DNA of 5,893 nucleotides from Candidatus Vogelbacteria bacterium CG10_big_fil_rev_8_21_14_0_10_51_16 (lineage in GTDB: Bacteria; Patescibacteriota; Minisyncoccia; Phycocordibacterales; JACRKE01), in contig PCYI01000025.1 in assembly GCA_002774795.1 (NCBI GenBank), positions 93,819 to 99,711 on the forward strand, written 5' to 3'. Each line of letters opens with the position of its first letter. Position 1 is the first letter of the stretch. The notes under the pieces are model-generated. The model was not told where the DNA came from. It did no database searches and saw nothing but the letters and a program-made list of their open reading frames with translations. This document shows, in pieces, positions 1-3,806 of this stretch. The position numbers were made by a program, and so were the translations under genes.

Positions 1-689
1 ACAGAGAAAAAGCGAAAGCGCGTTATCTCGCGCTTATTAACTCTGCTCTCGCGGAAGAGTCCGCCCGTCCGCACCTGCGCCTCCAGCCGGAGACTGTCAC
101 TCGCGCCGTGCTCGAAGAGCAGGCCGTGGCGCGGTCTTTGTTTGGCTCTAGAGCCCTTGTGAGCGGAGAGGGACTGTTCGAGAAAGAGACCGCCAGAGCC
201 ATGCTCGTTGAGCTGGCTCCCATGCTCCACGGCTCTGTGCAACTCTTTGTATTCCTAGAGGAGAAAATGCCCGCGGAAGTGGTTAAACAGCTTACTTCTT
301 ACGCAAAGATGGAAGCCTTTCAGGCTCCCTACGCGAAGGCCGACGAAAAGCTAGCCTACGCCTTTCTCGACGCCCTCGCCACCCGCAACAAGCGTCTCAC
401 TTGGGTGGCTTTCGAACGTGCCCGCCGAGCGGGCTTTGCCGACGAACAACTATTTTGGAAGCTTGTAAATCAGGTCAAGCAGATTGTCCTCATTGGAAGA
501 GGGCTAAGCCAAGAGGAGCTCGGCATTAAGTATGATTTTGTGTATCAAAAGAGTGTTGCGGCCACGAAGCGGTTTACGGACCAGGGGCTTGTTGCTATGC
601 ACGCAGACCTTGTCCGTCTCTTCCACGACTCGCACCGCAACTCAGAAGATTTTGGCATCAACCTTGAGCGCTGGGTGCTTGGGGTGTGA
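1..689 (+). CDS. holA: DNA polymerase III delta subunit-like protein, 5' end outside the window
   Basis: Open frame from base 3 to the TGA at 687-689 (228 visible residues); bases 1-2 are the end of a split codon. The frame is already open at the left edge and begins REKAKARYLALINSAL, which resembles the first helix after the opening strand of delta-like proteins, so probably only about 10-15 residues are missing. The GTG at 108 is internal and not the start. Visible landmarks: RSLFGSRALVSGEGLFEKE (delta-type 'sQgLF' segment), then LHGSVQLFVFLEEKMPAEVVKQL (the 'ifllleg.ld..t.kkl' strand and helix), then a helical C-terminal part ending FHDSHRNSEDFGINLERWVL, the usual clamp-loader collar helix. 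In the family, delta opens the beta clamp within the clamp loader. The protein is clearly shorter than E. coli HolA (about 340 residues), as is usual for Parcubacteria versions. Family fairly sure; exact symbol less so because the match is by remembered pattern. Confidence 0.72.
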   Translation, partial: REKAKARYLALINSALAEESARPHLRLQPETVTRAVLEEQAVARSLFGSRALVSGEGLFEKETARAMLVELAPMLHGSVQLFVFLEEKMPAEVVKQLTSYAKMEAFQAPYAKADEKLAYAFLDALATRNKRLTWVAFERARRAGFADEQLFWKLVNQVKQIVLIGRGLSQEELGIKYDFVYQKSVAATKRFTDQGLVAMHADLVRLFHDSHRNSEDFGINLERWVLGV

Positions 690-702
690 GCCGCTCGTCT
701 TT

Positions 703-732
703 TTGACATATATGGTGTGTCAGTGGTAGTAT
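703..732 (+). promoter_or_regulatory. Sigma70-type promoter of the DUF4258/DUF2283 pair
   Basis: A perfect -35 hexamer TTGACA lies at 703-708 and a -10-like TAGTAT (4 of 6) at 727-732, with an 18-bp spacer. Transcription would begin near 739-740, leaving an untranslated leader of only about 8-9 bases before the ATG at 748 and no room for a Shine-Dalgarno site. It lies 13 bp after the holA stop, so the pair can be expressed independently of holA. Confidence 0.55.
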
Positions 733-748
733 GAACTACATTGTGTCA
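704..748. promoter_or_regulatory. Candidate operator: two dyads and a direct repeat over the promoter
   Basis: Dyad 1 is TGACATA (704-710) against TGTGTCA (716-722), 6 of 7 bases symmetric, covering the -35 box and early spacer. Dyad 2 is GTAGT (726-730) and ACTAC (735-739), perfect, over the -10 box and start point. The heptamer TGTGTCA occurs again at 742-748, touching the ATG. Dyads placed over promoter elements are typical of autoregulated toxin-antitoxin-type operons, so binding by one of the two encoded proteins is a reasonable inference. Nothing here identifies the binder. Confidence 0.4.
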
Positions 749-1005
749 TGGACTTTACCTCCTATGAACTTACTAAGCACGCAAGAGGACGTCTTTTAGA
801 GCGAAAGATACTGTTTCGTCATTTGGAACAAACACTCGCCACTCCCGATGTCATCGGGCACGACGCAGAGGGACACTTTTTGCTCAAGAAAGGAATAGTT
901 GTGCGAAAGGCAAAACGGGTACTGATTGTCGCCGGTCTGTTTCGGGGAAAAGTTTTTAGAATTCTCACCGTCATTGATAGCACTAAGATTGATAAATATC
1001 TATGA
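748..1005 (+). CDS. DUF4258 domain protein (small RelE/BrnT-like protein, possible toxin)
   Basis: An 85-residue basic protein. It begins YELTKHARGRLLERKI (residues 6-21), the 'lT.HA..R..eR.I' signature of DUF4258, followed by a helix, a strand pair around residues 43-53 (HFLLKKGIVVR) and a final beta-rich part KRVLIVAGLFRGKVFRILTVID. Length and order match a whole single-domain family member. DUF4258 is generally placed near RelE/BrnT-type small folds and is often found beside small partner genes, so a toxin role is possible but unproven. The next gene starts inside this stop codon (ATGA overlap at 1002-1005), a sign of translational coupling. No Shine-Dalgarno sequence precedes the ATG, which would sit about 9 bases from the predicted transcript start. 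Confidence 0.8.
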   Translation: MDFTSYELTKHARGRLLERKILFRHLEQTLATPDVIGHDAEGHFLLKKGIVVRKAKRVLIVAGLFRGKVFRILTVIDSTKIDKYL

Positions 1006-1232
1006 AAAAAGCACCGGTAAAAATCTCATATGACAAAGAAAGCGAGGTTTTATCTCTTGTCCTCAAAAAGGGAAGAAGCGTGGACTCCATGCTCCAAGGA
1101 AATACTGTTTTAGATATCGACAAAAATGGAGAGGTGGTGCGGATTGATATCTACGAGTACGACTTCGAGGCATTTCGTCCTATGCAAAAGAAACTTTCTT
1201 CTTTCGCTCACAGACACCTCCAGTTTGTGTAA
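1002..1232 (+). CDS. DUF2283 domain protein (possible antitoxin partner)
   Basis: A 76-residue protein. Residues 5-55 show the DUF2283 pattern: VKISYDKESEVLSLVL (the 'i.YD.e.D.lyi.l' strand pair), a connecting segment, then TVLDIDKNGEVVRIDIYE ('..lD.d..G.vvgIEIl'). The C-terminal part, about 20 residues, is short and basic. It overlaps the DUF4258 gene by 4 bp and has no Shine-Dalgarno site of its own, so it is probably translated by coupling. DUF2283 genes often accompany DUF4258 genes, and I infer the pair forms one functional unit with the second protein as the likely neutralising or regulatory partner. No DNA-binding motif is evident in it. Family assignment is good; function is not established. 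Confidence 0.8.
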   Translation: MKKAPVKISYDKESEVLSLVLKKGRSVDSMLQGNTVLDIDKNGEVVRIDIYEYDFEAFRPMQKKLSSFAHRHLQFV

Positions 1233-1360
1233 GGCGAAGTTAATTGTTGCTTCTCCGCTTCCCTCCCGTAGCTCGGTCCGGACGCGCCGCTGTGGCGGGG
1301 GTGCGGGGAGTCGATCGAAGTCTCGGCTTGGTGGGTAGCCACCCGAAAGACTGCCCCTTA
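1233..1360. other. GC-rich intergenic segment with small hairpins before tRNA-Lys
   Basis: No credible gene. It contains CCGC/GCGG around a TGTG loop (within 1281-1300), the 8-bp palindromes GTCCGGAC (1276-1283) and TCGATCGA (1311-1318), and GGTGG (1330-1334) pairing with CCACC (1339-1343) across a GTAG loop. No U-tract follows any of these, so none is a standard intrinsic terminator. The stretch 1268-1325 faintly resembles a tRNA D-arm and anticodon loop but does not fold as one. Confidence 0.4.
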
Positions 1361-1364
1361 TAAA
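1359..1364 (+). promoter_or_regulatory. -10-like element ahead of tRNA-Lys
   Basis: TATAAA (5 of 6 against TATAAT) ends 9 bp before the mature tRNA 5' end, so transcription would begin close to 1371. No recognisable -35 hexamer lies 16-18 bp upstream. It overlaps the left arm of the inverted repeat around the tRNA. Weak call. Confidence 0.3.
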
Positions 1365-1458
1365 TTACTGTGTCCGCCCATAGCTCAGTTGGTAGAGCAG
1401 CTCCCTTTTAAGGAGAGGGTCCCAGGTTCGAATCCTGGTGGGCGGACACAGTAATTTA
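1361..1458. repeat. Perfect 20-bp inverted repeat enclosing tRNA-Lys
   Basis: The left arm 1361-1380 and right arm 1439-1458 are exact reverse complements over 20 bases. The inner 7 bp are the tRNA acceptor stem (CCGCCCA/TGGGCGG); the outer 13 bp lie in the 5' leader and 3' trailer (TAAATTACTGTGT and its complement). The match stops sharply at 1360/1459. A third partial copy, AGTAATTT, follows at 1486-1493. Confidence 0.9.
1374..1446 (+). tRNA. tRNA-Lys, anticodon TTT
   Basis: Complete 73-base cloverleaf. Acceptor stem CCGCCCA (1374-1380) pairs with TGGGCGG (1439-1445), with discriminator A at 1446. T8-A9 are 1381-1382. D-arm GCTC/GAGC is 1383-1398. Anticodon stem GCTCC (1400-1404) pairs with GGAGA (1412-1416), with one G-A mismatch at 27:43. 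The loop CTTTTAA carries anticodon TTT at 1407-1409. A 5-base variable loop follows, then T-arm CCAGG-TTCGAAT-CCTGG at 1422-1438. CCA is not encoded (the next bases are CAC), so the 3' end must be added by a nucleotidyltransferase. It reads AAA and, by wobble, AAG. The flanking 13-bp extension of the acceptor stem is unusual. Confidence 0.96.
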
Positions 1459-1506
1459 CTCGAGTCGTTCGGTCTGGGCAGACTTAGTAATTTGTGACGA
1501 CAAGCC

Positions 1507-1998
1507 ATGAAAAGCCAACTTACCGCAATGACCAAAGTTGCTCTCTTGTTGCACAATATCCGTAGTGTTCATAACGTCGGCTCCATTTTCCGGACGGCCG
1601 ATGCTGTTGGCGTGAAGAAGATTATTCTTTGTGGCTATACGCCCGGCCCCCTCGACCGTTTTGGCCTGCCCCGAGCCGACTTACACAAGGCCGCTCTTGG
1701 AGCAGAGGAGTCGGTCTCGTGGGAGCGGGAAGAGCAGACAGTAGTGGCTATTGAAAAACTGAAGCAGCAGGGTTATGCGGTGGTCGCTCTCGAACAGGAT
1801 GCTCGAGCGATTGATTACAAGGCTTTTCGCGCGCCCGAGCGGTGCGCTCTCGTTCTCGGCGAGGAGCGCCACGGCCTCTCTCGTGATATTTTGGAGCAGT
1901 GTGATGTCGCCATTGAAATCCCCATGCGTGGCCGCAAGGAGTCACTCAATGTTTCGGTGGCGGCGGGCGTCGCCCTTTTTAGGGTACAGAACATATAA
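1507..1998 (+). CDS. SpoU/TrmH-family 2'-O-ribose RNA methyltransferase
   Basis: A 163-residue protein with all three SpoU motifs. Motif 1 is N17-IRSVHNVGSIFRTA (N23, R29, near the N-terminus). Motif 2 is L117-GEERHGLS (E119, G123). Motif 3 is I138-PMRGRKESLNVSVAAGVAL (S146, N148). These form the deep trefoil knot that binds S-adenosylmethionine and methylates a 2'-OH in tRNA or rRNA. The length fits a compact TrmH/TrmL-like enzyme without extra RNA-binding domains, and the segment KAALGAEESVSWE (61-73) is also typical. The RNA target cannot be told. There are two possible starts, ATG 1507 and ATG 1528 (M8). Family members usually begin only a few residues before 'L.LHNIRS', which favours 1528, and neither start has a Shine-Dalgarno site. 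It begins 60 bp after tRNA-Lys and ends against heptamer repeats. Confidence 0.88.
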   Translation: MKSQLTAMTKVALLLHNIRSVHNVGSIFRTADAVGVKKIILCGYTPGPLDRFGLPRADLHKAALGAEESVSWEREEQTVVAIEKLKQQGYAVVALEQDARAIDYKAFRAPERCALVLGEERHGLSRDILEQCDVAIEIPMRGRKESLNVSVAAGVALFRVQNI

Positions 1999-2018
1999 AG
2001 CACAAAGCATAAAGCACA
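1998..2018. repeat. Tandem 7-bp repeat, AAGCACA type
   Basis: Three contiguous heptamers, AAGCACA-AAGCATA-AAGCACA, start at the last base of the methyltransferase stop codon. The inverse form GTGCTT(A/C) occurs five times at 2376-2455, at the other edge of the same intergenic region. Confidence 0.75.
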
Positions 2019-2030
2019 AAAACCAAATAG

Positions 2031-2136
2031 AGGGTACTATCCCGCGGGGCAATCCCCGCATGACGTGCGCCTGCGGCGCTCCATCTCCGCGGCAGACCTG
2101 CCTGCCGGCGGGCAGGTCTGCGGGGTATTAGACCCT
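2031..2136. repeat. GC-rich composite palindromic element
   Basis: Three hairpins are stacked between loosely complementary ends (AGGGT 2031-2035 with ACCCT 2132-2136; CCCGC with GCGGG inside). They are GCGGGG-CAAT-CCCCGC (2044-2059), GCGCC-TGC-GGCGC (2067-2079), and a 30-bp near-perfect palindrome at 2092-2121 whose 15-bp arms match at 14 positions (centre TGCCGGCG). The core AGACCTGCCTGCCGGC returns in the element at 2400-2423. No U-tract follows, so it is not a classical terminator, although strong hairpins in a convergent gap could still stop or protect transcripts. Confidence 0.75.
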
Positions 2137-2137
2137 A

Positions 2138-2204
2138 TATTAGCTCCTCGGCTCGGAGATGAAAGTGAGTACACTTTCATCTCGCTCGCGCTACGTCGCT
2201 AATA
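2138..2204. repeat. Palindromic element with 12-bp central hairpin
   Basis: The perfect 12-bp arms GAGATGAAAGTG (2156-2167) and CACTTTCATCTC (2172-2183) enclose the loop AGTA. Outer arms TATTAGC (2138-2144) and GCTAATA (2198-2204) are also perfect, which suggests a 67-bp nested element. It contains no credible gene. Confidence 0.75.
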
Positions 2205-2213
2205 AACTAGGAT

Positions 2214-2334
2214 CTACGCACAACACCCCTCCGGTCTTTGCGAGCGCTCCATGCGAAGCAATCCAGTTAGCTTGCTCGGTTATATGCAATCTAGATTGCT
2301 TCGGAGTACCTCGCAAAGACAACCATATGCGTAG
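2214..2334. repeat. Nested inverted-repeat element with GTCTTTGCGAG ends
   Basis: Outer arms CTACGCA (2214-2220) and TGCGTAG (2328-2334) enclose an 87-bp inverted repeat at 2234-2320. Its ends are a perfect 11 bp, GTCTTTGCGAG (2234-2244) and CTCGCAAAGAC (2310-2320). Inward, the arms continue with a few indels through CTCC and GAAGCAATC on one side and GATTGCTTCGGAG on the other. The same GTCTTTGCGAG end opens the element inside mutM (3321). The pattern (T/A)TTGCGAG...GAAGCAATC resembles repeats I remember from several bacterial lineages. Confidence 0.8.
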
Positions 2335-2375
2335 TTCCCATGTGAAACGGAGCTCGTTTTGCTATTTATGATTTG

Positions 2376-2455
2376 GTGCTTAGAATTTGTTTCGTGCTTC
2401 AGACCTGCCTGCCGGCAGGCAGGTTTCGTGCTTAGTGCTTAGAGTCAGGTGCTTC
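2376..2455. repeat. Dispersed and tandem 7-bp repeats, GTGCTTA type
   Basis: GTGCTT(A/C) occurs at 2376, 2394, 2428, 2435 and 2449. The copies at 2428 and 2435 are directly in tandem. They are in the opposite orientation to the AAGCAC heptamers at 1998-2018, so the two sets bracket the intergenic repeat cluster as a loose inverted pair. Confidence 0.7.
2390..2433. mobile_element. 24-bp palindrome flanked by 10-bp direct repeats
   Basis: TTTCGTGCTT occurs at 2390-2399 and again at 2424-2433, directly abutting a 24-bp palindromic core at 2400-2423. The palindrome itself has perfect 11-bp arms ACCTGCCTGCC/GGCAGGCAGGT (2403-2424). The arrangement looks like a miniature insertion with target-site duplication. 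The alternative is that the direct repeats are just two members of the local GTGCTT family, but they share 10 rather than 6-7 bases and their spacing of 34 is not a multiple of 7. The core matches the palindrome at 2092-2121. Confidence 0.5.
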
Positions 2456-2464
2456 GCGCTTAGC

Positions 2465-2674
2465 TCACTCTGTCTGTGTGGTTGGTGGAGTGAGCTTATG
2501 TTGTTCCTCATACCTCTGCGGGCCACCGGTGAACATCCAGATGATGAAAAGCCCAAGCATGAGGGCTAAAAACCACCAGATAGGGTTGCTTGCTGTGGGT
2601 TCGGGTGCGTCGGGCATAGTGGTAGCATAAAGAACCAGGAGTAAAGAAGCAAGAAGCTTGAACGGCTTCTTCAT
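2465..2674 (-). CDS. Small two-segment membrane protein of unknown function
   Basis: A 69-residue protein that I do not recognise as a named family. Residues 2-6 are basic (KKPFK), then a hydrophobic stretch LLASLLLVLYA (7-17) is followed by a short polar linker rich in P and T, which reads as a signal peptide or first membrane helix. A second, strongly hydrophobic aromatic-rich segment IWWFLALMLGLFIIWMF (32-48) should cross the membrane, and a polar tail of 21 residues ends PPTTQTE. The start lies 24 bp after the mutM stop on the same strand, so it is probably co-transcribed with mutM. Upstream bases include GAGG about 12 bases before the ATG and AAGAG closer in, a weak ribosome site. The membrane-protein composition supports a real gene rather than a chance frame. 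Confidence 0.6.
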   Translation of the reverse strand: MKKPFKLLASLLLVLYATTMPDAPEPTASNPIWWFLALMLGLFIIWMFTGGPQRYEEQHKLTPPTTQTE

Positions 2675-2698
2675 TCTTTACTCTTGCCTCACATTGGG

Positions 2699-3712
2699 TT
2701 AAACCTGGTGCACGGAGCAATAATGCGCGCTTCGAGCGCCGATGACTTCGCGGGTGATAGTACCTCCGCAGTCGCGCTTCCCGCAAGGCTTGCCAGTACA
2801 ACGATAGGCGCGGTGGGTCTCTTGGAAACGGCCACGTTCGCCGTCAATGTTGCGGAAGTCCACGTCAGAGTCACCGCCCATATCGAGGCCCTTCCTTAAT
2901 CCCTCTTGCATGGCTTTGTGAAGGTTTTTAATTTCCGCTCTAGTTACGCTGGCCGGTTTGCGCCGTGGGTGGATGCCGGAGCGCCAGAGGATCTCGTCCG
3001 AGTAGATGTTGCCGATGCCGGCAATCTTGGTCTGGTCCATTAAAAACTGTTTAATTGGTCGAGCCGTGGGGTTTTTCAGGATATTTGCGAGGTCGCCTGG
3101 CTTAAAATCTTTATCAAGAGGGTCTGGCCCCAAAAGACCAATCTCGACATGTTCAGCAACCTCTTCGGTGGGGTAGAGGCCCACCTTAGCAAAACGGCGC
3201 ATATCGCAAAGAGCAAGTTGGGTGCCGTCGGTAAAGGTAAACATGAGGCGAATGAATCTGTTGCCCGGGTCATCTCGCATGGCTTGAGGTTCTATCGCTA
3301 TCCACCTTTTCGTTTCCTCTGTCTTTGCGAGCTCCGCTTCGGTGGAGCGTGGTAATCTAGGAACTTGCCATTGTTCCCTGGTTTGCTTCGGTTCTCGTCC
3401 CGCCTTTGGACGGGACCCCGCCAGAGGCGGTGGCAATGACGAAGGTGCCATCTTCCATTTCCCAAACAAAAAGTGCCCCGTCATCTTCAGGTGGGCGTGG
3501 ATGGTGTAGTCATTATCGAGCTTGATAAAGATATTTTTACCGAGCCGGCGAGCCTCAATTATTTTGGCTCCTTTAAGTTGCCTCCCTAACTCTTGGCCCG
3601 GTATGCCCTTAATCTTGTGTGGCCAGTCCACCCAGGCACATTTAAAAACCTTTCCGCGCACGGTGCGGTTGAGGCCGTCCACTGTGGTTTGTACTTCGGG
3701 TAGTTCGGGCAT
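2699..3712 (-). CDS. mutM: Formamidopyrimidine-DNA glycosylase (MutM/Fpg) with an internal 40-residue insertion
   Basis: Excises oxidised purines such as 8-oxoguanine and nicks the abasic site. The start at 3712 is fixed by MPELPEVQT: Pro2 becomes the N-terminal catalytic nucleophile and Glu3 is the partner acid, so the in-frame ATG at 3745 cannot be used by an active enzyme. It has 337 residues against the usual 270-290. Visible parts: beta-sandwich with K59 in RRLGKN; HLKMTGHFLFGK (74-85); DMRRFAKVG (170-178); H2TH segment QFLMDQTKIAGIGNIYSDEI (222-241); and a C-terminal zinc finger using C310, C315, C332 and H335 (C-x4-C-x16-C-x2-H, instead of C-x2-C-x16-C-x2-C), with the DNA-contacting R327. 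Residues about 92-131 are encoded by a palindromic element and correspond to a loop between strands. All catalytic residues remain, so it is probably functional. No Shine-Dalgarno sequence is seen. Downstream of the murE-like gene. Confidence 0.93.
   Translation of the reverse strand: MPELPEVQTTVDGLNRTVRGKVFKCAWVDWPHKIKGIPGQELGRQLKGAKIIEARRLGKNIFIKLDNDYTIHAHLKMTGHFLFGKWKMAPSSLPPPLAGSRPKAGREPKQTREQWQVPRLPRSTEAELAKTEETKRWIAIEPQAMRDDPGNRFIRLMFTFTDGTQLALCDMRRFAKVGLYPTEEVAEHVEIGLLGPDPLDKDFKPGDLANILKNPTARPIKQFLMDQTKIAGIGNIYSDEILWRSGIHPRRKPASVTRAEIKNLHKAMQEGLRKGLDMGGDSDVDFRNIDGERGRFQETHRAYRCTGKPCGKRDCGGTITREVIGARSAHYCSVHQV
3321..3440. mobile_element. 120-bp palindromic element inserted in frame in mutM
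   Basis: The ends are GTCTTTGC (3321-3328) and GCAATGAC (3433-3440), inverted at 7 of 8 bases. The left end GTCTTTGCGAG is identical over 11 bases to the intergenic element at 2234. Internal hairpins: GCTCC/GGAGC (3331-3335, 3344-3348), GGAAC/GTTCC near 3359-3376, GTCCCG/CGGGAC (3397-3402, 3411-3416) and CCGCC-AGA-GGCGG (3418-3430). Length is exactly 40 codons with no stop on the mutM strand. The encoded peptide is rich in P, R, K and E and has no counterpart in ordinary Fpg proteins. No target-site duplication is evident. Confidence 0.7.
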
Positions 3713-3732
3713 AGTTCGCTTTACGAAACATG

Positions 3733-3806
3733 TGACATATAACAATTAACAATTGACCAAAACACAGTTCGAATTCATTAAGTCAATTGTTAATTGTTAT
3801 ATGTCA
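3733..3806. repeat. 25-bp perfect inverted repeat between the murE-like gene and mutM
   Basis: Arms 3733-3757 and 3782-3806 are exact reverse complements over 25 bases, with a 24-base spacer. The arms are built from an AACAATT heptamer (AACAATT-AACAATT-GAC) capped by TGACATAT. The right arm's outermost three bases are the murE-like gene's TGA stop codon (3804-3806). The other arm lies in the mutM leader. As RNA this would form a long A/U-rich hairpin just after the murE-like stop, possibly for transcript-end stability or coupling; there is no typical U-tract terminator. Confidence 0.9.

Noticed and set aside
16..35. AAGCGCG/CGCGCTT 7-bp inverted repeat at the left edge
   Set aside because: Short, within the holA-like coding sequence, and encodes residues that fit the family; no sign of an insertion.
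108..689. GTG at 108 as the start of the holA-like gene
   Set aside because: The same frame is open to the left edge and encodes family-like residues there, so the GTG is an internal valine.
1268..1325. Possible decayed tRNA (GTAGCTCGG..., CTGTGGC loop-like) before tRNA-Lys
   Set aside because: D, anticodon and T stems do not pair properly and there is no acceptor stem; the similarity is too weak.
1365..1556. Minus-strand frame of 63 residues across tRNA-Lys (contains RTWDPLLKRELLYQLSYG)
   Set aside because: It is the antisense translation of a tRNA gene, a well-known type of false protein; it also overlaps the start of the SpoU gene.
2044..2121. GC-rich hairpins as intrinsic terminators of the SpoU gene
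   Set aside because: No run of T follows any of them on the plus strand, nor on the minus strand for the opposing gene, so the classical definition is not met.
2159..2371. Plus-strand frame of 70 residues in the intergenic repeat cluster
   Set aside because: It is made entirely of palindromic elements, with no ribosome site and no recognisable domain.
1998..2455. CRISPR array
   Set aside because: Repeat units are 7 bp or palindromic elements of differing families, with no regular 25-40 bp repeats and spacers and no cas genes.
2387..2569. Plus-strand frame containing DLPAGRQV
   Set aside because: The peptide is simply the translated palindrome, and the remainder is antisense to the small membrane protein gene.
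2508..2801. Minus-strand 97-residue frame overlapping the mutM end and the small membrane gene
   Set aside because: It overlaps two better-supported genes on the same strand in another frame and has a low-complexity, Arg-rich shadow composition.
3321..3440. Frameshift or pseudogene explanation for the long MutM
   Set aside because: The frame is continuous, all catalytic, H2TH and zinc residues are present, and the extra length equals the palindromic element.
3713..3745. Upstream ATG at 3745 as the mutM start
   Set aside because: Fpg needs Pro directly after the initiator Met; MPELPE begins at 3712, and the extra 11 residues come partly from an inverted repeat.
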